From Whitmania pigra (taxonomy: Eukaryota > Annelida > Clitellata > Hirudinida > Haemopidae), in the NCBI GenBank assembly GCA_021613335.1, contig JAJTWR010000454.1, forward strand, positions 260,001 through 324,000: a stretch of 64,000 nt of DNA. The letters run 5' to 3'. Within the stretch, counting starts at the first letter, position 1. Each line of letters opens with the position of its first letter. Below, in pieces: positions 37,401-49,096 of this stretch. The notes under the pieces are model-generated. The model saw only the letters and a list, made by a program, of their open reading frames with translations. It ran no database searches and was not told the DNA's origin. Position numbers and translations under genes: made by a program.

Positions 37401-40400
37401 TACTTTCCGGTGAAGAGATGTGCACCGACGAGATGGTTTCTGCCGCCTCCTCATCGTCGACATTCATGCCTTTTGAGAGCTCAACAACTGATTCTAACTT
37501 CCAGCAACAACAGCAACATCACCAGGGAGCGACATCATTCGAAGAAGGTCATCTGAAGTCTTCTTCCTCTTTAGGACCCGAAGGTGGAAACTACATGTCC
37601 GACTGTAACAGAATGGAGTCCTTTGGAAATGCACCCAATGTTGCTCAGCTCCAGCAGACGCAGCAAAACATTATCGGTCACCAACAATTTCATTTCGGCG
37701 CCAATGGCGAACTGATGGCGGACGCTTGTGGCGCGTCGATGTCGATGCAGAGCGGCAATCACAACGATCCGAATCCTCACCAGCAGCAGACCATGCAAAG
37801 CAGTTTAATACTTCAGAATGGACAGTTGATTCTTGTCAACAACAACAACAACAATTGCAATGCCATCAACAACTCTGCCAACATGAACCAGCAACAAATG
37901 CAGCAAAATTTTTTCATGCAACCTCAACAGCAAAATGTTTTGACTCAGCAAAGTGGCTTCATCGGGCAGGCGGGAAATCTGACGATACAAACCGACCACA
38001 ATCAGCTGTTGGCCCAGCAACAGGGCTCCACGCAGTTCATAGGCCCGAACGGCAGTATCAACTTCTTAACGGGCCACGGTCTGCAAACCAATATTGCAGC
38101 TGGTGGCTCTGTCTTCCAAAACCCCGTCGGGATAATCAACCCCATGAACGTCCTCGGTGGTGCGGTCCCTCAAAATTACAATCAAACCTTGTCGATGAAT
38201 ACTCCGCAGAGCCAAATGATGATGCCTGCAAAGGCAAACGATCAGCCTCAGGCTCTCCTACTTCCCGACGGTCAAATAATACCCGTCGTCACGCAACCAA
38301 ATCTTCTCTTTCCTTCTCAGCAATGCATACCGGTAACTGGAAGTCTCCTAGTGCCTTCTGTCGGTGCCTCCCAAGGCAGGGCATGTCCGTTGCCAAATAT
38401 TCTGTCGACAAAACCTCAGCCGACGGCATTGATTGGAAGCAGCAAATCCAAGAAAAGACAGCAGTCTGCCACTTTGGCAGCACCTCCCTCTAATCTCCAG
38501 AATGTCACCCTTCCTCCTTCCATGACGGCCGTCCTAACTCCGGAGGGTAACGTCATATTGAGCTTTCCGACCTCGTCCTCCTGTCAGACTCAAGTCGAAA
38601 ACAAACCGAACTCCAGCAATGCCGGTATGAAATCGACCCAGCGGCCTCTGATGCCCAAGCCCGCCGGCATTGTTCAGCACCACTCGAACCTCTTTGAAAC
38701 TAAAATGTTTGCCCAACATCAAGCACCTTTCTTCCCAAATGTTCTGAATCTCCAGCAGGGCATGAACCAACCGCTGTCCATGATGCCGTTGGTCCAACAT
38801 CAGAGTTCTCAGTTCATCCAGGCCGTGCCCGGCCTATCGAATGCATCCAACGAAATGCACGACTTGAGCAACAGGGGCATCGAATGCATATCTCCTGCCG
38901 TTCCTCACAGTGGAGAGGCATTTCTTCAAACTCCGAATGCCGTTCTCTCTGCTGGTAACCAACTCGGCTGCAATCCTCCTCTATTTCATCAAGTTACGTC
39001 GCTCAATCAGAGCTGTTATTCTGCATCCAATCAGAACTGTTATTCTACATCCAATCAGAACTGTTATTCCGCATCCAATCAGAACTGTTATTCCGCATCC
39101 AATGCAAACGAGGTCACGACATCTACGGGAAATGTCGAGCCGACGACCGCAGGCGAAGCGAAGAAGAAACCAAAGAAGAAAAAGAAGAAAAAGACATTAA
39201 CTGTTTCCGACAACCAGATCTCAGCAAACGATACCATTCAAGAAGTTTTCAAAGATAATGCAGGTAATGGTATCTTATTAAAGACTGGAACCGACTTTAA
39301 CCAAGAGAAAGAAGTGGACATAACGGACTTTTCCGATCTGATTCGCATGGAGCCCATGACGCCCAGGCCGCCCGACACTTCCGGGCGACTGACTCCGCCG
39401 TCGCAACCTTTCAGGACGCCCGTCATGAATACTCCGATCATGACCGGCCAAAGCGTTACCAAACAGGTGCAGAGTGCCGATAACTTCGATGACATTTTGG
39501 GATTGGACAATTCTAAGCCAACGTCTCAACATCTTCTCATCAAGTCCGAGTCCTCGAGCATTCCGATCAGTTGCACTCTGGGTGATTTCTCGTCTTGCAG
39601 CTTTTCAAATAATTTGCTCGTGACATCACCTCCGAAGGGATTGTCGCCTGGAATTCCTCCTTCCGCCACGACTCATTCTTTCTCCACGGTATCCCTGTCT
39701 CCCTCTTTGACGTCGATACCGTCGTCTGCATCGCCGACTCTTTGTGCCAACGCTGCCTTACTGACAAGCTCGAATACGGAAACCTCCTTCGGGAACTGTT
39801 CGTTGCCGAGGTCCGCTCCGGACGCGGCTTCGACTGCCTCGGCAGTAGGTGTCTCGAGTAAGCCAGGAGGCAGGAAGAAGCAACGAAAACAAGCTAAAAA
39901 GAGTCTTAACTATTCGGATTCCGTTCAGTGTCAGAACCTATCTTCTCAGCCAGTTTCTACTTTTGCGGCTTCTACTGTCGAGCTTCCCATGCATGATTCG
40001 GGTATGGGTAAGTCTGCTAATGTTGTTTATAAGTGGTTGCAAATGCATATATATTTCTAAATAAATGTTATTTATGATTTGTTGCAAATACATACATTTC
40101 TAAATAAATCATTATCATCATTTCAGCAAATTCTGAAAGTCGCGCGTCGTTGGCCGTCACGAGTTCTTGCGTTCAATCGGTCCCCTCGCCAATCCCTGCA
40201 GTTTTACCTCTGGTTAAGGAGAGCGTAAGATCTTCAAAGAGCACCAAAAGATCACGATCCAAAGTCGCTCAACTGCCACAGTTGCACTCCGAGGATCGAG
40301 TAGCAAAAATGGATGACGGCAAGAGCCTCGCAGAACAGAGCAAATTGATTTCTTTAACGTCGTTCAGTATCCCGGAGGATACCGAAAAGAAGCAATCGTC

Positions 40401-43400
40401 GAGCAGAAGGACGAGATCACAGAGTAAGTCTCAGGAACTCAGAGATCACCAAATCATTGAAGATGTTACTACTTGTGTTGGAATAATCGATGATGTCACT
40501 AGTACCATGACATCTACGAATGCCTCACAAAGCGATGGCATTTGTTCGCCACCCTCGAAAAGGCGACCGAACAAACCCAATCTTCCCGTTACCAGTGCCT
40601 TAAAAGTTCCTCTGAATGTTCCCCCTCCGATGACGGCAACGACCAAAAGGCAGCTAGTGATATCGGTGGAAAAATTGAGTGACGATCTTGTGGGAGAGTC
40701 TGCCTCTCACCTCGCCGGTGGATTGTCTTCACTTGGAACCAATGACGGGTTAAGCTCGAGGAACGCAGCTTCCGCTAACGACGATAATATTCTGCCTGTT
40801 GTAGGCTCTGAAAGCCTAACCACTGCCACGACCGAGGAGGGCACTCAGACTCTTAGGAGTGAATTGAAGTCCATGAAGCAAGAAAGACGAGCAAAAAAGT
40901 TGCAAGAGAAAAAGAAAAAGCTCCAGCCGAAGGATCTGGATGTCCAAAAGCCGTCGAGCGGTCAGAATTACGATATTCTCAGTCCGCCTGCCGGAACATT
41001 GGTCGACGATTCCGTCCAGTTGGATTTGGAGCTATTCAATCTCGTCGACCAGGTGGAAAGAAACATGGCAGCATCCACGCAGACGGAGCCAAAATCAAAG
41101 CGAGCTCAAAAATCTAAGGTGCCCCCAGAGGTCGAGGATCACGGGGATGCCAAGCGACCGAAGATGGAGGACGTCGGCCAAATGTCGAGAGGGAAGGACA
41201 ATTCGCTGACCATGAAATTGAAACGAGTGGACAACCAGTCCAACTTCATTGTCGAAAGTCCCATCGACCTCGATCTCGGATCGCCTGCTTGCAGTAAGTC
41301 GAATTCTCCCCCTCAAAGTTTTCCAAAATCAAATCTCCAACAATGCGTCGCTTCAGTTTCACAGTCGAGCGACCAGAATTCTCACGACGTGGCAGGGGAT
41401 AATTCCTTTTACGGATCTCGATACTTGCCTCTCGTGATTAATTCCTCTGAATCTGGCCCATGTTTGCCCGATGAAAGTTGTCAAGCTACCAACAAGAACG
41501 ATGCTGTGACCCAGAATTCAGTTTCTAACAAGCCTTATTACGTTCTCAAGCAACCGAATCTCGTAAGATCGGAGCAAGTTGCGTGCGAGGGTTCGGATTC
41601 TTCTGCCAAGGACAGTGCCGTGGCGAACAAGGACAATCTCGCAGAAGCGACGGATTATTCTTCCGACGACAGAGCTAAGGGCGGTCATGCCATATTTCAG
41701 TCACTTGCAAAGAATCTGTCTGCACCCACCAAGCAGGTTTCCAGCAAGATGTCGTCGCAGATGGCTCGCATGAGGCAAGACCAAAGTCAGTCGGCGGAAT
41801 GCACGACGGAGAACGAGGAGAGAAGGAATGAGAAGCGATCTGCTAAAAATAATTTAAATATTAATCCAACTAATTCTAAAAAATCAAAGAATGATGTGAC
41901 AGGAAAAGCATCCAGTAGAGAAAAAAGCATGGATGAGGATGTAAGGCATGCTGCTATTGCCAACAATAGTTTGCAAGGTTTGTTTGCTTTCATTGTTAAT
42001 TTTCAAGTCATCGATGTATTTTTACATTGTTGGCATCGATGGCTGAGTTGTTAATGCTCTTGCAGGTGCTCCTTTAGGTTTATTAATTGTTCTTTTCCTC
42101 TCACATAGAGATTAGTTCACTATAAAAGGTAATTTTATTACAGAATCAAACCAATGCACAAATGCTCACAACACTCCATCTCCAAATTGTTACGACCTCT
42201 CCCTGAACAATGCAAAGCTGACCTCAAAACAGGGTGACGTTAGCCCCGACAAGCAATGCTCGGGGAATCCCGAAGTGAATTCAACGAAGCCAGTCAGCCA
42301 ATGCATGAGTCGAGAAGATTCGAGTGCTAGACCCTGCTCGCAAGACCGGCTCTCGTCCTGCGCCCTGAATTCTAAAACTTCCGAAAACCAGCGAAAATCT
42401 CTGCCTTCGTGTCGACAAGACAAGGACAAAAAGGAAAAAGATCAAGATCTGTGTTTAAATTCCAGAGAACAGACTGACTGCAGTTACCAGTCAAAGCCCA
42501 TTGGAGGCCTCACCCATCCGGGAGACTACCAGACTGGTCAGGTTGCCAAGCAACAAGACGGAGGCAGCTGCCAATCCAATCGGAGGAGAAGTCGAAACGA
42601 AGAGGAGGACAAAAGATCGAACAGCGTCGGATACCACCAGGTCGGTAGCAGCTATTCGAGCAATTCCACCGGTCAGTCGGGATATCCCTACTACAAAACA
42701 GAGCAGGCTTTTGCAGGGACTCATCCATCTTATTATCCTTATTTCGAAGTGCTCCATCCTTCTGCGAGGTTCAATCCCGGGTTGACCGGACTGCCGTTCG
42801 AGGCCTCTACGTCTCTGAACTTCCTGCGCGACTGCGCCAGCGTTTTTCCCGCCTTCCAGTCTCCGAGTGCATCGTTCGGATCGGATTTTTCTTGTCAAAG
42901 AGGGACGAACTCGCTAAGCAAGGAGACCATGGAGGCTGATAATAGAAGGAGTGCCGAATCCAGCCAGAGCAACAGAAACAGTCTCGAATCGAACGGCAGA
43001 GGTTCTCATCAGCAGCAACAAAACCAAACGCCGTCTCTTCCGTCCTGCAAATCGGCCGGAAGCGGCAGTAGTTACCTCGACGGCCAGCATCAGACGCATT
43101 CTACGGACAAGACGTCCATGGCTAAGCAAACCTCGAATGCCAAGAAGTTGTCGAAAACTCCGGTTCTCAACTACGAAGCTCCCACGATGTTCGAACACAT
43201 GAACCCCATGAACCCGTTCTTCGGCATCGGTGGTCTGTCGCCGAACAAAAGCCATCACCCTGCCCACCTCTCGTCGTCCTACTTTCCGTCGCCCAGTTTT
43301 TTCCCCGACGCCACCCGGAATATCAACAAAGGAAGTGCAACGAACTCTCGGACGCTGCATCACAGGGGCGTCGATGAAGGATTCAACAAAAACTCGCCTT

Positions 43401-43792
43401 CTGCATCGTCCGGCCTCGATTTTTCCTCTCACGATTTCTCGGCCGCCCGAAACTCCACGGCTCACCAGCAAGGTCGAACCAACGCCTTCATCGGAAACTC
43501 GATGCCGGCCCACCATCACTCGTTCGGTTTTGGGGGCTTTTTTCACGACGCACACCAGATGGCTTCGCCTCTCGGCCACAGGGGGGCTCAGGCCTCGGCT
43601 TCCGATTATTACGGCAGCTACAACCAACAGCAGTCCTCGGGTTCGAACGGTTTGTCGCGAAACGGCGGCATTTCGAGAGGCCCGTCTCTTCACTCCGAAA
43701 TGGCTTTGAATCATTTCTGGGGAAACCAGCAAGCGGCCTTCGATCCGAGAACCATCAGCCATCCGTTCTCCACTCACACTTTTCCCATGTAG
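34430..43792 (+). CDS. Very large Gln-rich bHLH protein, USF3-like
   Basis: Predicted nuclear transcription factor. Exons 34430-34541, 35197-35266, 35535-35661, 35945-36056, 36185-36346, 36507-40007, 40127-41977 and 42144-43792 sum to 7584 bases, giving 2527 residues in perfect phase. The bHLH is split across exons 3 and 4 (about residues 70-123): a basic NNNRERERKEKIKND stretch, a loop after SLLP, then a second helix LLQLAISFMRSL. A coiled-coil segment follows in exon 5. The remainder is disordered: polyQ tracts (exon 6), Asn/Ser/Thr-rich runs, an 8-residue tandem repeat near residue 1028, a Lys-rich likely NLS (KKKPKKKKKKK), KPGGRK, and a Phe/His/Pro-rich C-terminus. N-terminal bHLH plus coiled coil, giant low-complexity body and KPGGRK resemble vertebrate USF3 (about 2245 residues). 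The orthology is an inference from memory of that family; the bHLH itself is secure. Confidence 0.8.
35404..35431. repeat. (AAT)n microsatellite
   Basis: About nine units in the intron between exons 2 and 3 of the bHLH gene. Confidence 0.9.
35855..35922. repeat. Tandem duplication of about 34 bp
   Basis: Two adjacent near-identical copies of a segment containing TTGCTATAAAAATGG sit just upstream of exon 4 of the bHLH gene. They differ at about one base and in a trailing T run. Confidence 0.75.
39005..39100 (+). repeat. Four tandem 24-bp coding repeats
   Basis: In exon 6 of the bHLH gene four units encode NQxCYSxS. The third and fourth units are almost identical at DNA level, implying recent expansion. 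Confidence 0.9.
40034..40112. repeat. Duplicated segment filling a short intron
   Basis: Two similar copies of a roughly 33-base segment (GTTGCAAAT...TTTCTAAATAAAT) occupy most of the 119-base intron between exons 6 and 7 of the bHLH gene. Confidence 0.7.
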
Positions 43793-46700
43793 GAAACATC
43801 AATTTATTTCACGGTCGCAGTTCTTTTGCCTGCTCCTGCTTTCCCGACATTTGAATTGTCTGCACTTGCAGGGGAAAGTTCACCTTGTTTTGTTTCTCTC
43901 CGTGACTTAAGGACAGTACGCAAACATTGCTAGCATCGTTTCGACGTTCAATCAGCTCTCGTCCTTGCAATTCGAGGTTCTCATGACATTCATTTGTTCG
44001 AAAGAATCTTATTACAATCTTATATGCAGCTCACTTCATGCCTTCAGTGCATTGTTTGTGTTTTGATGGTGTTCGTTTGGAATTATTTATTTTGTAGTCT
44101 TTTTCAATTTTTCATAAGATTTCGGAACGATAGCTGTGCGAGCATTGGTCGTTCTGAGTTTATGTCGTAATACTCATGCTTTTCCTTGCAACACCCTTTA
44201 GTGAGGATTGGTGACTAATCAATTGCTATATTTCTTTTGTTCTTCAAAGTGGACAGATGTTGTTGTTATTGTTGCTACCATTCCCATGTTTGATTTTGTA
44301 TCATCCCCAGCCTCCAGAGTGTAGCTTTAGAGTTTCTTCATGCATTTATCCATCCATCCATCCATCAATTCATTCATTCATCAAACAATCTCTTTTCATG
44401 GATTAGTAACCTGAATCCAAATATTAGAAATTGCTCGTATTTTTTGTGTTACCATGAAATGTGGTGTAGACTTGTTGAAGTCTCAGTTGTTACTTTTATG
44501 AAGGAAAGACTTCAAAGCTAACATGCTGCTCTTGCGTCATTTCTGGTCTCTCGTGAAATTCCAGAGATCCAAAAAACCGTTAATGTAAAATCACGCTAAT
44601 GTATATTTGTTATCATTATCACGTCGTTCGTCATTTACGAGGATCCTGTGCTAGTATTACTTTCTGCTATTGTAAATACTTGACTATCATGAGGTCATGT
44701 CATTAAATGGATGATACCAATATTAACAAACACCTGCCTATTGGTTGCAATTCCTTAGTTTCATTGATTTCATTTTGATTGCTAAACATAGATCGTCTTA
44801 GATAGCTTACCTTTTACCTTACCTAGTTACCTTTTAAATCGTCGATTGTCCTTAAACTGGCTTCAAGGTTGAAACTTGATACTTGCAAGTGACGGTGTCT
44901 TTGTCATCATCGTCGTCATTACCATCGTGTGCATTTGCAATCGTGCGTCCTTAAAAAGCTCGCTGTTTGTGTCAGAGTTGCCTATGCGACATCAACACAG
45001 GGTCCTTTCTTTATCTCGTTAAAGTTATTTTTATTTATTTATTACTATTATTATTATTATTTTTATTATTATTACTATTATTGTTGTTGTTATTATTATT
45101 ATTAAAATTTATTTTTCACTTCTTACACTGAGAACTCGAGTGGCTCCCTTCAACTCGGTCAAGTGGTCTGATGACGTCATTATGCCTAATAACGGACGTA
45201 CATCACGACAAGCTTACTTACATCATGCCTTCTGTAAGTTTTTCTTAAGAGGATTAAAAATTTTCTGATGGTCTGGCTTTCTTATTATTAAATTGTTATT
45301 ATCATAATTTATTCTTTGTTATTATTACATTGTTATTGTCATAATTTATTATTTGTCACTTTTACAAAATGAGATTTAGCTTTGTCCAAAATGATTGGAA
45401 TCTATGCAAACGAATGAGTTTACAGTTGACTTAACATCTCATGAGTTTCCTCCATTGGTTTTTCTAAAATTAATCGTATCACGTGACAAAGTTTGAGGTT
45501 CACTATTATTTTGTTTCTCCGCATGTAATAATCATGAATTATTACCGTTACCGTTACCATCTCTCCTGATTGTTTGGCTCATCCAGATCACCTTGGAAAT
45601 AACTGAAGACTCGCAACAAAATCAGTCCATCTCAATTCATTTCTCATTCACATCTGAGTTGAAAGGAGTTGCAATACAATCAATGATGTTTTTAAGGGCT
45701 TTTAGCATTCTTTGATTGGTAAATATTCGATTTAAATTACAACCTTAAATTTTCTTTCTTTAACTTACCAATTTGGCCATGGTGTCATCATCACCTGCTT
45801 GGAATCATGGATCATCTGACTTTTACTTTCCACCAATCACGTTTGTACATATCCTTCATTCATTGGCCATGTTCTTTTTAGAAATGTTTTTTTTTTGTCA
45901 CCTTCAATAACTGCGTTGTAGAAAATTGTTTTTATGCGTACAAATTCTCATTACTTTTTTATTTGTTAGATCCTGTTTCACCATTTACCCAAAAAACCCA
46001 TTTTTTTTTTATATTATGTGTTCAGGCGCGTGGCGGTTCTCTTTTGAGGGCCGAGGTTTATACATGATTTGAAATTTGCTTTTCTATATTGATTTGTGTC
46101 TTCATGAGTTGTGAGCTGTTCGAAAGTGAAAGGCAATAGAAGAAACTCGTTTTAGATCTTTACCTAAGAGTGTAAATGCAATCTTTATGATCGCAGCCAA
46201 GGTGGTATTCGTGGTTCGTTGGTTCGGATCCAGCTATTGGTTTAAAAATTTAACAGATTTTCCGAAAAGAACTCTATACATGCCTTTAAACAGATTTTGG
46301 CAGTTCGTGTCATTTAAGACCCAGGGATTTTTGAAGATAAGGGGTCATATTACTCACCTGCTGTACCTCGATGTTGAAAGGGCAATAATTGAGTTGACTC
46401 GCGTAATGAATAAGATCGGATATAGCAGGAAATAAAAAAAAGGAGAAGAATTGTTTCTTTCACATGGCCGCCATAGCAGACGGTTCGTTACAAATTGGGA
46501 TGAGAATTAAAGAAAATAACTTAATAGAACTAATTTGGCGTCAAATTATTTTACTAAAGCATAAAATATATGAAAAATCACCTGAAATAGTTTTATTGAT
46601 ACTTGGCAGGCTGCCAAGGGTTTTTGGAATGAAAATTTGCAGTTCTTTTTAAGAATTCAAAAAAGCATGTGCCTTAAAATAAAATTTCAAAAAACATTTC

Positions 46701-46995
46701 AAAAAGACCAATTATACCCAGCGTCTTCCTGAATTTGTAGAAGAAAATTAACTGAACCAAGTTATATATAGGCTGGAAATTTTTTCAACCAATAAGGTAA
46801 CTGCTTTTAAAAATGACGTCACAGCGACCAGAGAGTATCCCTACGTTTAGCCAATCAGCTGCGAGATAATGCCACAGCCCTTCGGTTAGGAATTTGTGCA
46901 ACTTTTACAGTTCACCGATAGAACCGAACTGGCGTCTCGAATTTTCAGAGCAAACGACTACGAGACTTTATTCTGTTAAATATTTGTATTTTATT
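43793..46995. other. bHLH gene 3' UTR and intergenic DNA
   Basis: 3.2 kb without a supported exon. It contains a CATC/ATTC tetranucleotide run (about 44348-44382) and a TTA/TTTA-rich simple repeat (about 45041-45102). The 3' UTR of the bHLH gene is probably long, but no single poly(A) signal stands out. ORFs at 46187-46435 and 46464-46652 have no domain or splice support. Confidence 0.5.
45041..45102. repeat. (TTA)n simple repeat
   Basis: Imperfect TTA and TTG trinucleotide run downstream of the bHLH gene. Confidence 0.85.
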
Positions 46996-48231
46996 ATGAC
47001 TTCCAAAGCACCCGGCTCCAACCAGGCCGATGCACCGGCAATATCTGCTGTGACACATCGATTTCGGGCGCACGGAGATCATACATGCACCAAAGAAACT
47101 TCTCCTACCAGTGCATTTATTCAGCCTCAAGATTTTGGATCGGATTTACAAAGCGCCGCATTTCAAGGAGTCGACCAGTCGGGTTCAGTTGGAAAGCCAC
47201 CAGGTGTTTATAAATATCTCTAAAGTTCGATGTTGCACTCGTATTATTCTATACAAAAGTTTCATTAAGCTTTTTGCGCAATGTTTTAGTAATAAACAGC
47301 GAAATAATGGTTGACGTTCATGAGAGTGAATTTAAGGCTTTCATTGAACTAATCATTAAAGCTGCAAATGGCAAGAGAAAGTCAATACAACGATCTGCTT
47401 CTACTGATGCCATCTTTTACTTGACCAGAGAATGTCTCAGTTTGAACAATCAGTCTGTGGTTAGTTTTTCAAAATGCTACTGGACTAAATACTGTTTTCA
47501 TTAACATCTTGCAATTGCAATTGTAAAGTTTTCACATGCTAACAAACTTCTCCAGATAAAACCTTCGTACACTCATCGGGTCAACGACTCTCCCGTCCGC
47601 CACCCGAACCCCCCCTCTACCCCGAGCTCTGCCTCTCCGGGTTCGATGACCAAGAGTCACTTGAATCTTTGGCCTGTCAGCTCCTTCTTTAAGAAGAAGT
47701 TGAGATCAAGTTTTAAGAAACTGTGTCAGGGTAGCACAGAAGGACTTAATCAGGCCAGTTAATGGTTTATATTCATGTGCCGGAGTGATCTTTAGCTTAC
47801 AGAATGTGTGCACGCATAAATATTATTGTTATTATTTGCATGAATAATTTTTACATCTTTATTTTGAAGTTCCAATTTGCTTCCAGGAACTTGAAAAGCT
47901 GACCTTGACATCAGAAGATGTTCAGGTTGTTTTTAAAATTAATTTTTATCAATATTAATGATTATTAACAGTTAACTATAACTTTATTATCAGTTTATTA
48001 TTACTTTATTTATAGCAAGACCTTTGCCATTTTAGTTGCTATAAATGACTGGGTAACAAACATGTTGATTGCAATATGTTAAAAATGATTTAAAATAATT
48101 AAACAATTGAAGTTATGATGAATTATCTGGGAAATCACGCTTGACTCGCTTTTGTTTTTTTATTTCTTCGATTTTGTTTGAAGATTAAGAGTCACAAACA
48201 ATAAGAATAAGATGATTATTAATATTGTTTA

Positions 48232-48262
<31 letters not shown>

Positions 48263-49096
48263 ATCTACAATGCACAGAGGCTGCAAAATGTCCCCGACGG
48301 TCACAGGGCGCCCGTCCAAGAGCTGCTCGACATGTTCTGCGACTCCCCACCCATGCCTGGCAGCAGTGGGACCAGCGACAGCAGTACCCCATCTCACCTG
48401 CCCCTACTCTCTACTCTCTCTTCTTCTTCTTCATCGTCTCCTCCTCCTTCGATTGCTTCTGGAACTGGCGAAACCCGAGAAGAGCCGAGGAGCCGCCAAT
48501 CGTATCGACACCCTCCTCCTCCTCCTCATCATCATCCTCATCATCATCAGCCTTCGTGGAGTCCTCGAGGGTCGCCGGAAGTGCCGACCTCCTTTTCCCT
48601 GGGGTCGGAGGTGAAACAGGTGAAGCCCCTCAGGAGCTTCGGATGTGCGGCCAAAGGATGCCAAGAGATGTCTCGGTCAAAATCGAGGTCAGTTCAGAAT
48701 GAATTAGTAGAGAGTCCAAAGCCAGAGTTAAAAAAACTTGAGAGATATCGTTTTTCGGGATGGTCTCCGTCGTGTGTTTTATCGTCGGACGAAGCCCTTT
48801 TGCTGAGCGTCGTACGCTTTCCTTTCAGAGATAACAGACCATCAAATTCAAGCTCTCAAGATGTGCCCCCTTCGAAAGCATCGCCGTCGTCATCGTTCCT
48901 CTCTTGCTCGGCTCCGCCCGCACCCCTGCTCTCCCCGGTGGCCGTCAGGGCCAACATACCCAGCAACGAGTCTGCATTCGCCAGCTATCCCACCCTGCCC
49001 AAGTCCTTCAAGGTCAGTGACGCCCTTTACCATGCCAACAGAGGCTTGGAAGGATTTGGCACGGCAACTGCCACTGCAGGTTTCAGCAGCAGCTGA
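46996..49096 (+). CDS. Unrecognised Ser/Pro-rich protein
   Basis: Candidate exons 46996-47203, 47290-47459, 47556-47730 (end uncertain), 47887-47925 and 48278-49096. Exons 1-3 join in phase. Exons 4 and 5 join each other in phase, but exon 3 to exon 4 is off by one base. Without splicing, exon 3 runs to a stop at 47762. Exon 2 encodes the only part that looks folded (EFKAFIELIIKAANGKRKSI onward). Exon 3 has a Pro/Ser-rich stretch and a basic amphipathic segment SSFFKKKLRSSFKKL. Exon 5 is Ser/Pro-rich with a His/Pro run and ends in TATATAGFSSS. Within exon 5 a good donor (48688) and acceptor (48828) bound a 141-base in-frame open intron that may be optional. No family recognised. An alternative is two separate short genes. 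Confidence 0.45.
48241..48257. repeat. (ATT)n microsatellite
   Basis: Short ATT run (beginning at about 48231) just upstream of the acceptor of the last exon of the unrecognised gene. Confidence 0.8.

Noticed and set aside
38910..39200. Plus-strand ORF with repeated HPIRTVI units
   Set aside because: Alternate frame of the 24-bp coding repeat in the bHLH gene.
42914..43777. 287-codon minus-strand ORF
   Set aside because: Opposite the last exon of the bHLH gene; Arg/Val-rich shadow without splice signals or start context.
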